Positions 1 through 11,900 of a stretch of 64,000 nt of DNA are shown one piece after another. The stretch covers positions 122,084,643 through 122,148,642 of the forward strand of contig NC_134096.1 of NCBI RefSeq assembly GCF_000715075.1, given 5' to 3'. Numbering within the stretch: the stretch's first letter is position 1; each line of letters opens with the position of its first letter. This DNA comes from Nicotiana tabacum (taxonomy: Eukaryota > Streptophyta > Magnoliopsida > Solanales > Solanaceae). The notes beneath the pieces were generated by a model. It had not been told where the DNA came from. It worked only from the letters and a program-made list of their open reading frames with translations, and searched no databases. A program made the translations under genes and the position numbers.

Positions 1-699
1 AATTGATTAAAGTGTGATTTTTAAGTAGACGACCTTGGAATCGGGATTTGAAGGTTCCAATAGGTTCGCATGATGATTATAGACTTGGGCGTATTTTCGG
101 ATCGTATTTTGGATGACCCGAGAGCGTTTTGACGCCTATTGTGGAAGTTAGCCTTTTGGAAGAATTTCATCAATTTGGGTTGAAGTGCATTTCAATGTTA
201 TCGATGTCCGTTTGGGATTTCGAGTCTGGGAATAGCTCCATATGGTGATTCTGGTATTGGGAGCGCGTCCGGAAGTAGATGTGGAGGTCCGTAGGTCATT
301 TTGGGGTCTTTTGGCGAAAGTTAAAAATTTGAAGGTTTTCGAGAAGTTTGACCGAAGGTGGACTTTTTGATATCGGGGTCGTATTCTGATTCTGGAAGTT
401 GGAGTAGGTCCGTAATGTCAAATATGACGTGTGTGCAAAATTTGAGGTCAATCGGACGTGATTTGATATGTTTCGGCATCGAATGTTGAAGTTTGAAGTT
501 CTAAAGTTCATTAAGCTTGAATTGGGTTGCGATTCGTGATTTCGTTATTGTTTGATGTGATTTAAAGGCTCGACTATGTTCGTAATGTATTTCGAAACTG
601 GTTTGTATAATTGGATGGGGTCCCGGGGGCCTCTAGTGGATTCCGAATGGTTAACGAATTAAATTTGGCCTTATGGAGGTGCTGAGGTTGTTGTCTTCT

Positions 700-955
700 G
701 GTGTAACCACACCTGCGAGGTGGGGGCCGCAGAAGTGACCACGAGGGTCGCAGAAGCGGCTTAGGCTAGAGATGGCTGGGACCGCAGATGCGGCCGAGTT
801 CCGCAGAAGCGGGACCGCACCTGTGCACGTGGAGCCGTATAAGCGGATGGGGGCCGCAGATGCAGAGATGAAGGGTCTGGAAGAGGACCGCAGAAGCGGT
901 AGAGTGGCCGCACCTGCGGAGCCGCAGAAGCGACTATTGCACCGCATGTGCGAGG
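700..955. repeat. GC-rich near-palindromic word array in LTR family A
   Basis: About 250 bp built from 12-15 bp words of the form CCGCAGAAGCGG, CCGCAGATGCGG and CCGCACCTGCGG, each nearly self-complementary and rich in CG and CNG sites. It lies immediately upstream of a TATA box. Open frames through it (such as 772-1068) are composition artefacts. Confidence 0.85.
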
Positions 956-972
956 ATCATTGGGCAGTGAGG

Positions 973-983
973 TTTTATAAAAC
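973..983 (+). promoter_or_regulatory. TATA box of LTR family A
   Basis: The sequence ttttataaaac follows the GC-rich array and matches the equivalent place in the sister LTR (minus strand, 18357-18368). It fits a U3/R promoter that drives transcription rightward. Confidence 0.6.
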
Positions 984-1798
984 GGGGTTTTTGTCTCATT
1001 TTCACTTCATTTCGTCCATGGGAGCCGATTTTGGAGCACTTTTGGAGTGCCATCTTCATCAACTATAATGGGGTAAGTGATTTCTTCACATTGTGAGTTA
1101 AATACATGATTTTTATATGAATGCAAGCATGAAAATTTGTAGAAAATATTTTGACAGTTCCGATAGGTTCGTATCGTGAATTGGGACTTGGGCGTATGCC
1201 CGAAATCAAATTCCGAAGTCCCTAGCCCGAGATATGGAATTTTGATAAAAAATTAAAAGTTTAAGTTCAAATAGTGACCGGATGTAGAATTATGTGCAAA
1301 CGACCTCGGAATATAATTTTGATGATTCCAACAGCTCCGTATGGTAATTTTGAACTTAGGAGCGTGATCGAAATTTTATTTGGAAGTCCGTAGTGAAATT
1401 AGGCTTGAAACGGCTAAAATAGGAATTTAAAGTTTGGAAGTTTGACCAGGGAGTTGACTTTTTTGATATCGGAGTCGGAATCCAGTTCTGAAAATTTTCA
1501 CAACTCCGTTATATCATTTATGACTTGTGTGCAAAATTTGAGGTCAATCGGACTTGATTTAATAGGTTTCGACATCGAATGTAGAAGTTAAAAATTTTAA
1601 GTTTCATTAAGCTTGAATTGGAGCATAATTCGTGGTTTTAGCGTCGTTTTATGTGATTTGAGATTTCAAATAAGTTCGTATGATATTTTAGGACTTGTTG
1701 GTATATTTGGTTGAGGTCCCGAGGGCCTCGGGTGAGTTTCGGATGGTTAACGGATCAAAAATGGGACTAAAACAGCTGCTGCAAATTTTCTTCTGCTG

Positions 1799-2065
1799 TG
1801 CTATCGAGCCCTAAAATCGAAGGCCAGAAATTGAGCCCAGAAATCGAGCCGAGGATCGAAGGCAAGATCGAAGGCCATAAAGATTGAAGCCATGATCGAT
1901 AGCCAGGATCGATGGCTGTGATCGAGCCCCAGGGTCGAGGGCCATGATCGAAGCTATGATCGAAGGCAATGACCGAGGTCCATGATCGAGGACCATGATC
2001 GGACTCCCCATGATCGGACTCCTATGATCGAGGTCCAGGATCGGACCCCATGATCGAGGTCACCC
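1799..2065. repeat. gatcgagg/gatcgaagg word array in LTR family B
   Basis: About 20 irregular repeats of a 12-16 bp word with core CATGATCGAGG or GATCGAAGGCC. It occupies the same position, upstream of the TATA box, as the CCGCAGAAGCGG array in family A, but its word is entirely different. Confidence 0.85.
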
Positions 2066-2091
2066 TGGACAACTTTGTAAGTTATAAAAAC

Positions 2092-2100
2092 AGGGGGGCT
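2092..2100 (+). promoter_or_regulatory. TATA box of LTR family B
   Basis: ttataaaaa lies about 25 bp after the gatcgagg array and about 70 bp before a gtaagtg splice-donor-like word. The arrangement is parallel to family A. Confidence 0.55.
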
Positions 2101-2997
2101 TCGTCCTATTCGCCATTTTTAACAACTTGGAGCTTGAGCAGAGGCCATTTTTGATATAATTTCAAGGAAAAATATTAGGGTAAGTGTTCTTAACTCAATC
2201 TTGGTTAGATTACCCGAATCCACTACTGTTTTTAACATTTAATTGGTGATTTAAGTTGGAAAATTTTGAAAACCCTCTTGGATAGATTTGAGGATTTGAG
2301 GGTCGAATCGTTATTGGAATTTAGTCATTTTGGTATGGTTAGACTCGTGGTTGAATGTGCGTTCATATTTCGTAACTTTTGCCGGATTTCGAGACGTGGG
2401 CCCCACGGGTCATTTTTGAGTTAATTTCGGATATTTTATTGAAAAATATAGTATTGTTTTTATAGAATTAATTCTATAATTTTTGTTGACTGTATCGAAT
2501 TAATTATGACTAGATACGAATCGACCGGAATCGAAAAATCGAGGAAAAAGCATACTACTTGGTTAAATTGGAGCAAGTCGAGGTAAGTGACTTGTCTAAC
2601 CTTGTGTGGGGAAAATTTTTCCTAGGATTGGTATTAATTCTAATGTGATGAAAGTCGTATACACGAGGTACACAGACTAAATGTGAAGGATTATGATCAC
2701 TGTTGCATATTAATTATATTATTAAATCTTGTTATATTATCCATCATTGATTTGATTTGTATACTTTAAATTTGCTTGACCTTTTCCTGCTAATTGTTTT
2801 ACCTGTTTGGTTGAAACTTGGTTTCTTTTATTCTGTGCATTATTTGAAATTGATTTTCTTTAAATTAAATATTTTTAATATGAAGTATTTGACATTTTAA
2901 ATTTGGTATTGAAGCAACGTATTAAAGATTTTGAAATATTATTTTGCTAAATTATTTATTCCTGAATATTTTTGTAAGATTTTTGTACTCATTGTGA

Positions 2998-3107
2998 TGG
3001 AGCCGTGGGCTCTTTATTGTGAAAAAATATTATTGATGATTTATGTTGGCATGAGCCGTGAGCTCTTTATTGTGAAAAAATATCGTTGATTTATTTTGGC
3101 AAATTAA
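2998..3107. repeat. Two-copy tandem repeat inside the LTR
   Basis: Two adjacent copies of a roughly 55-bp unit beginning gagccgtgggctctttat, with a few differences. Further short gcggt-gataagg words follow to about 3350. Confidence 0.7.
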
Positions 3108-4009
3108 AATATTTGGGCACTTGAGGTGCAAATTATGATATATTGTGATATTGATACACATGCGGTAGTATAAGAGCTGGGTATTGAAACGCATGCGGTG
3201 AGATAAGGGTGGCTTGCTACGCGTGGCTAGTAGGGGGAACTACTAGAAGTCATGCGGTGTGATAAGGATGGCTAAAACACGGGATGCTATTTCGGAAAAA
3301 ATATTTTCTTTAAAATAAATTGTGAAGGCTCCCGCGGTGAGATAAGGAAATGAGATATTGTGAATTTATTTATGATTTGGGACTACGAGGCGGTACCTCG
3401 GTAGTGCCCTTGTTGATATTGATTTATGGCCATAGTTGCCTTCGATTAATTGTTGTGATTTTCATAAAGTTGAAAGAAATTCTGTTTTGATTCAACGAGA
3501 TATTATTTGCAATTATTTGGTGTCATTAAATGTGACATACTATTTGATTCATTTCCATAGTTATTTTATCTTATTCAATTGTTTAAATATTTTTCCATGT
3601 CATTATCTATTCTCCAGTAGGGCCTGACCTGACCTCGTCACTACTCTTCCGAGGTTAGGCTTGACACTTACTGGGTACCGCTGTGGTGTACTCATACTAT
3701 GCTTCTGCATATCTTTTTGTGCAGATCCAGGTACATCTTACCAGTCTAGACGTCAATGAGTTACCTGCGCACGGAGACTTCGAGGTATATCTGCCAGCGT
3801 CCGCAGATTCCGGAGTCCCCTTCTATCATTTTTATGTTGCTTCCTTATTTTTCTTTAGACCTTGATACATAGAGACATTAAGAATAAATTTTTAGAAGCT
3901 TTTCTACCGGGTTTTGGGAGTTGTAATTATTTGAATTGTAGTTTATTTATTTTAGATATTTATGATTATTCCGCATTGATAGGCTTACCTAGTCTTAGAG
4001 ACTAGGTGC

Positions 4010-4048
4010 TATCACGACCTCCTACAGAGGAAATTTGGGGTCGTGACA
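4010..4048. repeat. Terminal stem-loop of the LTR
   Basis: ATCACGACC and GGTCGTGA form an inverted repeat around a short loop at the extreme LTR end. The same arrangement is at 16656-16695, 23925-23960 and, weaker, 45547-45580. Confidence 0.7.
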
Positions 4049-5366
4049 ATACCTTCTCTCCAGTTGCCAAGATTTCATATGTTCGACTGCTTATCTCCTT
4101 AGCAGCAATGCATCAATGGTCACTTCATCAACTGAATATTAAAAATGTTTTTTTGCATGACGAGCTCGCTGAGGAGGTTTATATGGAGAAACCTCCTGGG
4201 TTTGTTGCTCAGGGGGAGTCAGACTTCGTATGTCGTCTAAATCGTTCGCTATATGTCCTCAAGCAATCTCCGAGAGCATGGTTAGGTAGATTTAGCTCTG
4301 TTGTCCAACAGTTTGGGATGTCACGGAGTGAAGCAGATCACTCTATTTTCTATCGACATAATGGTCTAGAAAAGAATATTTATTTGGTCGTTTATGTTGA
4401 TGACATTGTCATAACTGGAAATGATCAAGAAGGAATATCTCAGCTAAAACAATATCTATTCAAATATTTTCAGACCAAAGACTTTGGGGAAGTTAAAGTA
4501 TTTTTTTGGGAATCGAGGTAGCACAATCTAAGACAGGCATTGCTATCTCATAGAGAAAATACGCTTTGGATATACTTGAATAGACATGCATGTTAAACTC
4601 TAAACATGTTGACATTCCTATGGATCCAAATGTCAAACTCGTTCCTGGACACGGGGAGCCATTGGAAGACCCTAGCAGATACCGAAGACTACCGAAGACT
4701 GGTCGGTAAACTAAATTATCTCACTATCATACGACCGGATATTTTATTTGCAGTAAGTGTGGTTAGTCAGTTTCTCCAAGCTCTGTGCAAAGATCATTGG
4801 GATGCAGTATTCATATTCTGAGATACATAAAAAGAGCTCCGGGACAAGGACTGATATATGAAGACAAAGGTCACAAAAACATTATTGGATATTCTGATGC
4901 AGATTGGGTAGGTTCTCCATCAAATAGACATTCTACTTCTGGGTATTGTGTCATGATTGGAGGGAATCTAATCTCTTGGAAAAGTAAAAAGCAAGACGTT
5001 GTTGCTAGATCTAGTGCAGAAGCAGAATATCGAGCTATGACCCTTGCCACATGCGAGCTTATTTGGTTGAAACAACTCCTCCTAGAGTTAAAATGTGTCG
5101 AATTCAAATAGATGAAGCTTATATGTGACAATCAGGTTGCCCTTCATATTGCTTCTAATCCCGTTTTTCATGAAAGAACAAAACATATAGAGGTGGATTG
5201 TCATTTTATTCGGCAGAAGATCGAGTCCGGATGCATTGCTACCAGCTTCGTCGGTTCAAATGACCAATTGACAGATGTGCTTACTAAGTCCCTTAGAGGA
5301 GCTCGGATTGAACACATTTGTAGCAAGCTTGGAGCATATAACATGTACGCTCCAACTTGGGGGGGG
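4049..5366 (+). pseudogene. Ty1/copia polyprotein, 3' half: reverse transcriptase and RNase H
   Basis: Encodes the copia reverse transcriptase from its conserved beginning (TFSPVAK), through VYVDDIVITG with the catalytic YVDD motif (about 4393-4424), to a copia RNase H (SDADWVGSPSNRHSTSGY, about 4890-4945) and the usual C-terminal part with the [10 protein letters not shown] motif. It is broken by frameshifts near 4500 and 4800 and a stop near 5109. It has no gag, protease or integrase. The 5' edge abuts an LTR end and starts with ATACC, the same five bases that end the opposite-strand copia half at 27125-27129. The LTR matches too, so the two are inferred to be halves of one element. Confidence 0.93.
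5357..5366 (+). other. Polypurine tract of the copia element
   Basis: cttgggggggg directly precedes the TG start of the 3' LTR and fits a plus-strand priming site. Confidence 0.75.
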
Positions 5367-5551
5367 TGCTAGATATTGTCAGAGACTATTTCAAATATTA
5401 GATTGTATGTCGGATAGATAGTCAAATATTGTAGGTAGAAGGCGTGATCTCAGGGATGCATTGTTGACTTATGTGTCTAGCTTTTGTGTATATATTCTCG
5501 ATGTAATCTATCATTTTAAGTATGAAGTAAAATACACTTATATTATTCACA
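5367..5551 (+). repeat. Copia 3' LTR (185 bp)
   Basis: Starts TGCTAGATATTG and ends ATTATTCACA. Apart from a few substitutions near its end it is identical to the LTR at 30022-31240 once the MULE insertion there is removed. A short LTR of this size is usual for small copia lineages. The flanking bases caagc do not match the other LTR's flank. Confidence 0.9.
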
Positions 5552-6361
5552 CAAGCAAAAGACAGTAGCTATCCGATATGAGATCTTATCACTACACTAG
5601 TACCTCTGTTTTTCTGATTTCTTTAGATTCAACTCCTATTCTGCCTAAGATATTTTCTTGTTGACTCTTCATTTATCAGTGGCTATTAATTGTTATGTTG
5701 CTTTACTCGAGTTATCCCTCCTCTTGAAGGCCATAACCATCTAAAAACTTGACTTTCAATGGTTAGTTTAGTTACAAAAAGGAACTCTCAAGTCAAAATA
5801 ACTATTGAAAACAGCATAGTTTCAAGGTATATACATACTTATATTGCAGCTCTTCTTTTCTTTGGCTGAAAAATGTTGTAACGTGGGAGATATATTGGAT
5901 TCATTTGTATATTTAATAGGAAGGATACTTAGAAAAACCAGATAATGGAAAGGCTCTCTTAGTTGCTACACAAGAGAGACAAGTATAAAATGTGATGGAG
6001 TAGTATATAAGATTGGTAAAGAATGAGGAAAAAGGAAAAATGCTTTAGTAATGATTATGCACGAAAGTGGAGGATAAAACTTAAATTCTTAAAGCTAATA
6101 TTAATCATTAAGAAAAAGAAAAAGGTACACAAGCTAGCTATCTTCGGCTTTTAGTAACAGTAGTCTCCAAAATTATACTAGTAACTTCTCGAAGTATGAA
6201 GTAAATGAGCTTCCATGCCTTTAACTTCCTAAAGCAGCACAATCTTTTGCAATAGCATTCGAGAAACAATTAGTGATGGTTAATGCCGGTGAACTTCATA
6301 ACTTGTTTTTCTCTTTGCACATAGGATTTGGAGAGTACCTGTTGTCAATTGATTAGGTCGT
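5552..6361. other. Spacer, no gene seen
   Basis: AT-rich sequence between the copia LTR and the 3' end of the receptor kinase. It should hold the kinase 3' UTR on the minus strand. I see no further coding segment. Confidence 0.5.
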
Positions 6362-9300
6362 TCAATAATGGGAAGAAAGCCGATCTTTGATCTTTTTCAA
6401 TGCTGCTACAACTTCAGTCATGTTCATCCTTTCACAAGGAGATTTAGCTGTGCAATTCATGGCTAACTCCATAACTGATGCCACACATTGCAACTTTTCA
6501 CTTATGTTTTCTTCATCTAGTGTTAGTAAGTCGGCATCTATGATTTGATCCAGCTTATCAGGAAGTGAACTATGCACGCAGCTTCGCAAATCCAACTCTC
6601 CCATGAACATTTCATCATTAGGTTTCTTCTTCGTAAAAGTTTCCAGCAACATGATACCATAACTATAAACATCAGACCTCTTCGATATAAGACCTTCCAG
6701 TCCATACTCTGAAAATGAAAATTAAATGTCAGTAATTAATTTATAATATGTTAATCAAAAACCTTGTTACACCTTAAATAAAAAACTCACCTGGGGCAAT
6801 GTAACCAATTGTGGCAAAGGTTGTAGTATGAGCAATAGATTCTTCTTTTGTTAAGAGTTTTGCAATGCCAAAGTCAGTCAGGTGTCCCACCATGTCTTTA
6901 TCAAGTAAGACGTTACTAGGCTTCAGATCACAGTGAATAACAGGTACCGGGTAACCATGATGGAGATATTCCAGAGCAGATGCAACATCAACCATGATAT
7001 TCAGTCTTTGCTTTATGTTTAAAAAATACTCTCGAGAATATAGCAACTTGTCTAAGCTCTCATTTGGCATGTACTCAAGTACCAATGCTTTAAAATCCAA
7101 CTTACAACAGCTGCTAATGATCTTGGTGAGATTTCTGTGACGAAGATTCCGCAAAATTTCACATTCTCTATCAAAGGTTTGAAATGTACCTTCCATCTGC
7201 ACATTGAAAACTTTAACAGCTACTATCATCCCATCTGCCAATGTCCCTTTGTAAACAGAACCAAAACTTCCACTACCTAGCAAGTTATTTCCATTAAAGT
7301 CCTGAGTTGCTCTTTGAAGATCATAATAGGAAAATCTTTGTGGTGCTACATCTGGCAACCACTCATCATCAGCTTTGATTGTTTTACCTTGACGTCTCAT
7401 CAACACGAAAACTATTACTGAAGCAAGGCCTACTAAAGCAATAACAGAAGAGACAACGACGATAAATATCACGATTCTTTTCTTTGATTTTGCATGACAG
7501 GCCTGGACATGCATTTGAGGGTTACCACATAATCCTTCGTTTGACACGAAAGACTGGTAAGGGAGATCAGCAAAAGGTCCTCCATTCGGAATTTCCCCGT
7601 GTAACCTATTGAATGAGACATTAAAGAAGTTTAGTTGCTTAAGTGCTTCTAATGACTTTGGAATAACACCAGACATATTATTATATGAAAGATCCAATGC
7701 TTCCAAATTTATCAGTTCTCCAAGTGTATCAGGAATAGATCCTTCAATCCTGTTATGAGCAAAAGACAGTTGAGTCAATTTCTGTAGACTTCCTAATGTA
7801 TTAGGAATGTTGCCTGAGATTTGGTTCCAGGAAAGATCCAGAATTATTGCAGCCTTGAGGTTTCCAACTTCAAGTGGTAAAGAGCCATTGAAGATATTAG
7901 AAGACAAGTTCAGCTTCAAGATGTCTTTGAGGTTCCACAGACTTGAAGGTATGCCAGCGGTGAAGTTGTTGGAATCAAGATAAACCTCCCTTAGAGAAGT
8001 CACATCCCCCAAGCATCTAGGAATACTTCCCTGCATTTGATTTTGTGAAAGGTTTAACAAACCCAAGTTGGATAGCTCACACAAACCATTTGGGAAAGGA
8101 CCACTTATTCTGTTTGCTCCAAGTGAAAACTGTTGAAGTTTTTTCAAAGAACTTATTGTCCTGGGGACAATGCCAGTCAAGTCATTGTCTTCCAGCTTCA
8201 AATAAGATAAATTTCTCAAATTTCCGATTTCAATGGGAACATGACCCCTGATGTTACATCCATCTGCCTCAAATATTTGAAGAGAAGAAAGATTGCCGAT
8301 GGACTTTGGAAGCATTGCATTTAGGGGATTGAGAGACAATATCAATTCTCTTAAGTGTTTACAATTGGCCAAAGGAGTAATAAAGCTCAGTGGTGAAGAT
8401 TCACTAGTAAAGGAGTTGCCTTGCAAGTTGAGAATTTCAATAAGTCTTAAGTTTCCTAGAGAGTCAGGAACTGAACCTGTGAGTTCATTTGCACTGAGTT
8501 CAAGAATGGTAAGCTTAGACAAATTTGAGATAGAACTAGGTAAAAAGCCATTAATGTTGTTTGCACCTAGAAAAATTCGTTCAAGATTGGGTAATCCATG
8601 CCCTATAGTGGAGGGAAGATTACCTGAAATGTGGTTCTGTGTGAGTGAAATGGATACAAGACTTGACATATTGAAGATACTAGCAGGGATCGACCCACTA
8701 AAGGTATTGAAATCCAACTTAAGCTGCAGCAACTGTTGAAGGTTACCGATCTCATCTGGAAGTACACCTGCAAAATTCAGTAAGATTATTATCAGTAGAG
8801 GTATTTGAAGAACTGGAATTCTAATATCTTGTCTGATTAAATATTATTCAATACCTGTCAGGTTATTGACTCCCAGATCAAGTACGTTAAGCATATTCAA
8901 ATTTCCGACCTCTCTTGGTAGAGGTCCTTCAAGCTTGTTGTCCCACATTGATAAAACTTGAAGTGATGAAATGTTGAATATGGTAAAAGGAATTGAGCCC
9001 GTTAATTTATTTTTTTCCATGCCCAATTGCTTCAAGTTATAAAGATGACCAATCTCATCAGGAATTGTGCCTGTCAAATTGTTAAGCAGAAAGATTTAAA
9101 AAAAAAATTCATGAACTGATTTAAGTAACGTTGCTGGATTAGAAGTAATTTAGCTCAAAATAAAACTAGAGCTGCCTCTGTACTCAATGCTACAAGTTGA
9201 GTTCTTTCCAGGGATAATTGGTAAAAAAAAAAAAAAAAGATACCTTGTAACTTGTTAAACCCAAGAGCTAAGATTTGCAACAGCTGTAATTTCCCAAGTT

Positions 9301-10156
9301 CTCTTGGAATTGCTCCAATCAAGTTATTTTGCAACAACAATAGGACTTGAAGTTCCGAGCACTCTGATATACTTCTTGGTATCTCTCCACTTAACATGTT
9401 GAAGTTAAGCCCAAGCCTTTGCAATCTTGGAAGGCGGCGACACAAATCAGATGGAAGATCGCCAGTTAAACCAGCATTTCTGAGATCCAAATATTCCAGT
9501 GTCGAGATGTTGAATATGGAGAGCACATTAGAGCCATTGAGCTTATTGAATCCAACGCTCAACCATTTCAAACTCTGAAGAGTGGCTATTCCTATAGGAA
9601 TATTTCCTTCCAGATCGTTGTACCTCAGATTCAAGAATCCAAGATTCTTCATGTTTGAGATAGAAGAAGGAATGAACCCACTGAAACTATTGTTTTCAAC
9701 GGCGAACATTTCAAGGTCTTGTAAGTCACCTAGAAATTTAGGAATTTCTCCAGTTAAGTTGTTGAAACTAAGATTAATGGCTCTCAATTTTTGCAAACGA
9801 GACAGCTCTGGTGGAAGTTCACCTTGGAAATTGTTGTAGCTTAGATCAAGTGAAACAAGAAAAGAAAGGTTGCCAAGTTGTGGCGGGATGGTACCCGAAA
9901 AGCCCATATCTGAAACATTGAGTACAGTAACTCGTTGATGACGAGAGCCACAAGCGATCCCATTCCAGTTACAAACAGAGGTTGAAGAAGACCAGTTTGT
10001 TGAAAGAATGCGATAAGGGTCTGAAGTGATGTGGGCTTTCAACGCTAGAAGAGAAGTTTGATCAGTGCTGATATTCATGGCTAAGCATGTTGCTATAACG
10101 TGAAAAAATAATGAAAATGCCGGAAGCTGAGTTTTCTCGAGTAATGATATCCTCAT
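6362..10156 (-). CDS. LRR receptor-like serine/threonine kinase, subfamily XII (EFR/Xa21-like, non-RD)
   Basis: Four exons: 10156-9244, 9070-8855, 8767-6791 and 6708-6362, with GT-AG borders. They total 3,453 nt in frame, giving about 1,150 residues. In order: signal peptide (about 1-27), LRRNT_2 domain (TDQTSLLALKAH), more than twenty 24-residue LRRs, a membrane segment (about 805-832, VIFIVVVSSVIALVGLASV), and a kinase (about 865-1145) with GSGSFGSVYKG, VAVKVF, HCDLKPSNVLL and DFG. The HCD in place of HRD marks a non-RD kinase, usual in plant pattern-recognition receptors such as EFR, FLS2 and Xa21. A plasma-membrane immune receptor is likely but the ligand is unknown. The upstream ATG at 10216 would add 20 residues before the signal peptide, so I chose 10156. 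Exon 2 is exactly three LRRs (216 nt). Intron 1 carries a 16-base A/T run near 9223. No lesion is visible. Confidence 0.93.
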
Positions 10157-10324
10157 TTTGTTTGAGCGAATGGGAGAAAATTGTTTACGATTATTGCAAA
10201 AAATGTAGTGGTACATTTAAATATTTAAAGTAAGGAGTCACATCCCAATTAGATAAGAGATGAGCAATTTCACATCACTTTGTTAGTATGGTCTCAATTG
10301 TAAATGTGAAAAGTGTGATGTCGC

Positions 10325-10336
10325 CATTTATATATC
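10325..10336 (-). promoter_or_regulatory. Probable TATA box of the receptor kinase
   Basis: On the minus strand this reads tatataaatggc, about 170 bp upstream of the chosen ATG. The distance suits a short 5' UTR. A weaker TTTAAATA-type site lies near 10220. Confidence 0.45.
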
Positions 10337-11900
10337 CATCGACGCCGGACATATTATATTCCCCTTGTTATGAGAAAAAGAATACTACTATTAAAATTTG
10401 TTGAAATAAAGAAGTCAAAACTCAATCCAAGTAGGGACAGCCACAAAATATATAAAGCTAGGCAAGTGGTATTAGCCCATAGTGGACTTTCCTTTACGTA
10501 GCCTGTGTGCTCTAACTGTGTACGTTGATTGTTGAATTCACGCTAGTCCGAACCAAAATATGGTTCTTTTGGACTCAAAGAACCAAAATATGTGGAATAA
10601 AAACTTAGTGATATTTTTATATATAACGCCCTTTTAAAGGGGTTATATATTAACGGTCGTTTGCCTAGTTAAGTATGTCGCTCTTTTAAAAGGCGCCATA
10701 TTTGAACGCAAAAAAGTGGGAATGTATAGCGCCCTTTATTAAGACGTTATAGGACGTTATACATATATAAAGGTCGTCCCTTTCCCCTTTCCCACATAAC
10801 AGAATCGCCCCTCCCCTCTCCCCCACCCCCAAATTAAAAATCCAACAGCGGTCCCCTCCCCCATTTTCAATCAAAAAAAGTCCGAGTGGAGCCCACCGAT
10901 TCCACAAAAAGTATAGATTCTCGATCCCACGTCCTAGCTAAGGCGTTATCTCGGAGTGAGTAACTTGTTTCGGCTCCAAATCACCAAATCTTGAATTTTC
11001 CAAAAACTTAAATCGAGGTATTCCGACTTAGTTTTTGTTAAAACTCGTATAAAGAATGCATATTAGTTGTTTTTAATGTGCTCTATGTTATTTTGTGATT
11101 GTTTTACGATTTGACTAATTTGTTATTTTTTATCTGAACTATAGTATTAGTGTGCTAAAAAAATTAGTAAAATAGAGAAATTATTATTAGTTGTTAAAAA
11201 AAATATTAATTAGTTACTTTTTACTGTGGTATATGTATTTTCGTGATTGTTTTGTGATTAAATTTATTTATTATTTTTATCCGATTTAGATTAATTATTT
11301 GCTTAAAGACTAGTAAAATAGATAAATTGTTACTTTAGTTCCTAGTAGTGGTATCTTGTGGTGTAATGTAGTGCTCCTATTTGTAATGTAGTGCCCTTTT
11401 AGCGTAGTAAAATATAGTGCCCTTTTAGCGTAGTAAAATGTAGTGCCCTTTAGCGTAGTATCCTTATAGTTATTGAAATTAATCATTTAAGTATCTCTTA
11501 TACCCAAAAATACGTCAAAAAAGTTGATAGTTCAAACACAAACTCTCTCCAATTCTAGTCAACAAACATAAGAAAATAATATGAGAAAACAACAATATTT
11601 GTCAAACTTAGTATTGTTATATAAATATTTAATAATTAAATCATGTATAGTTATGAAAATTAATTATTTAATTTTATTACAGTAAAAAATAAGTGAGTCA
11701 TAAATAAAAATATAAAATAATAAAACTAATATATTAAAGTAACATATAAAATAGAAAATTATAATATTGACAATGTATCAACCTAATTAACAATATAGTA
11801 ACAATAACATATAAAATTATAATATTGAAGGTATTGCAATATATTTAAGCAATGAAAAAAAAATAATGTAATTAATATTGTTCAATTTACGGTAATCGAC
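10337..11900. other. Intergenic and MULE-type leader sequence
   Basis: No coding segment supported. 10620-10790 has repeated 'cgcccttt..aa..cgttat' words resembling the sequences around the MULE pieces further right. A candidate plus-strand TATA (catatataaagg) is at about 10757-10768. C-rich sequence follows to 10860. From 11040 it is very AT-rich. The 73-aa frame at 10686-10907 (minus) lies in the C-rich stretch and is not credible. Confidence 0.5.
11366..11462. repeat. Short tandem repeat, about 33-bp unit
   Basis: Three to four copies of a unit like gtagtgcccttttagcgtag, decaying at both ends. Confidence 0.75.

Larger units (their letters stand above)
1..1145 (+). repeat. LTR fragment, family A (displaced part of a LARD 5' LTR)
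   Basis: Reverse complement of the LTR segment at about 18215-19360, matching along its length. It holds the same landmarks in order: the run near 600-660 with the gggtcccgggggcc word, a GC-rich word array, a TATA box, and the gtaagtgatttcttcac stretch. The first roughly 175 bp of the LTR lie left of the window. The match ends at the word tgtagaaa near 1145, where a different but related LTR starts. The missing continuation is found at 25466 reading leftward on the minus strand, so this is inferred to be the outer part of the 5' LTR of the element at 16656-25466. Confidence 0.8.
1146..4048 (+). repeat. LTR, family B, major part (ends GGGGTCGTGACA)
   Basis: Starts abruptly inside an LTR related to family A and runs to a clean CA end at 4047-4048, where copia coding sequence begins. 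The first 193 bp of this LTR are missing here and found at 26932-27124 on the other strand, so the complete LTR would be about 3.1 kb. Contents in order: a diverged U3, a gatcgagg-type word array (1799-2065), a TATA box near 2092, a two-copy tandem repeat (2998-3107), and a terminal stem-loop. No PBS or internal region follows, so it is probably a solo LTR with target duplication ATACC. Confidence 0.8.

Noticed and set aside
700..955. CRISPR-like or satellite array
   Set aside because: Words are irregular in spacing and there are no unique spacers of constant size. This is plant nuclear DNA inside an LTR.
8293..8739. 148-aa frame antisense to the receptor kinase
   Set aside because: A shadow of the LRR repeats on the opposite strand, with no independent support.
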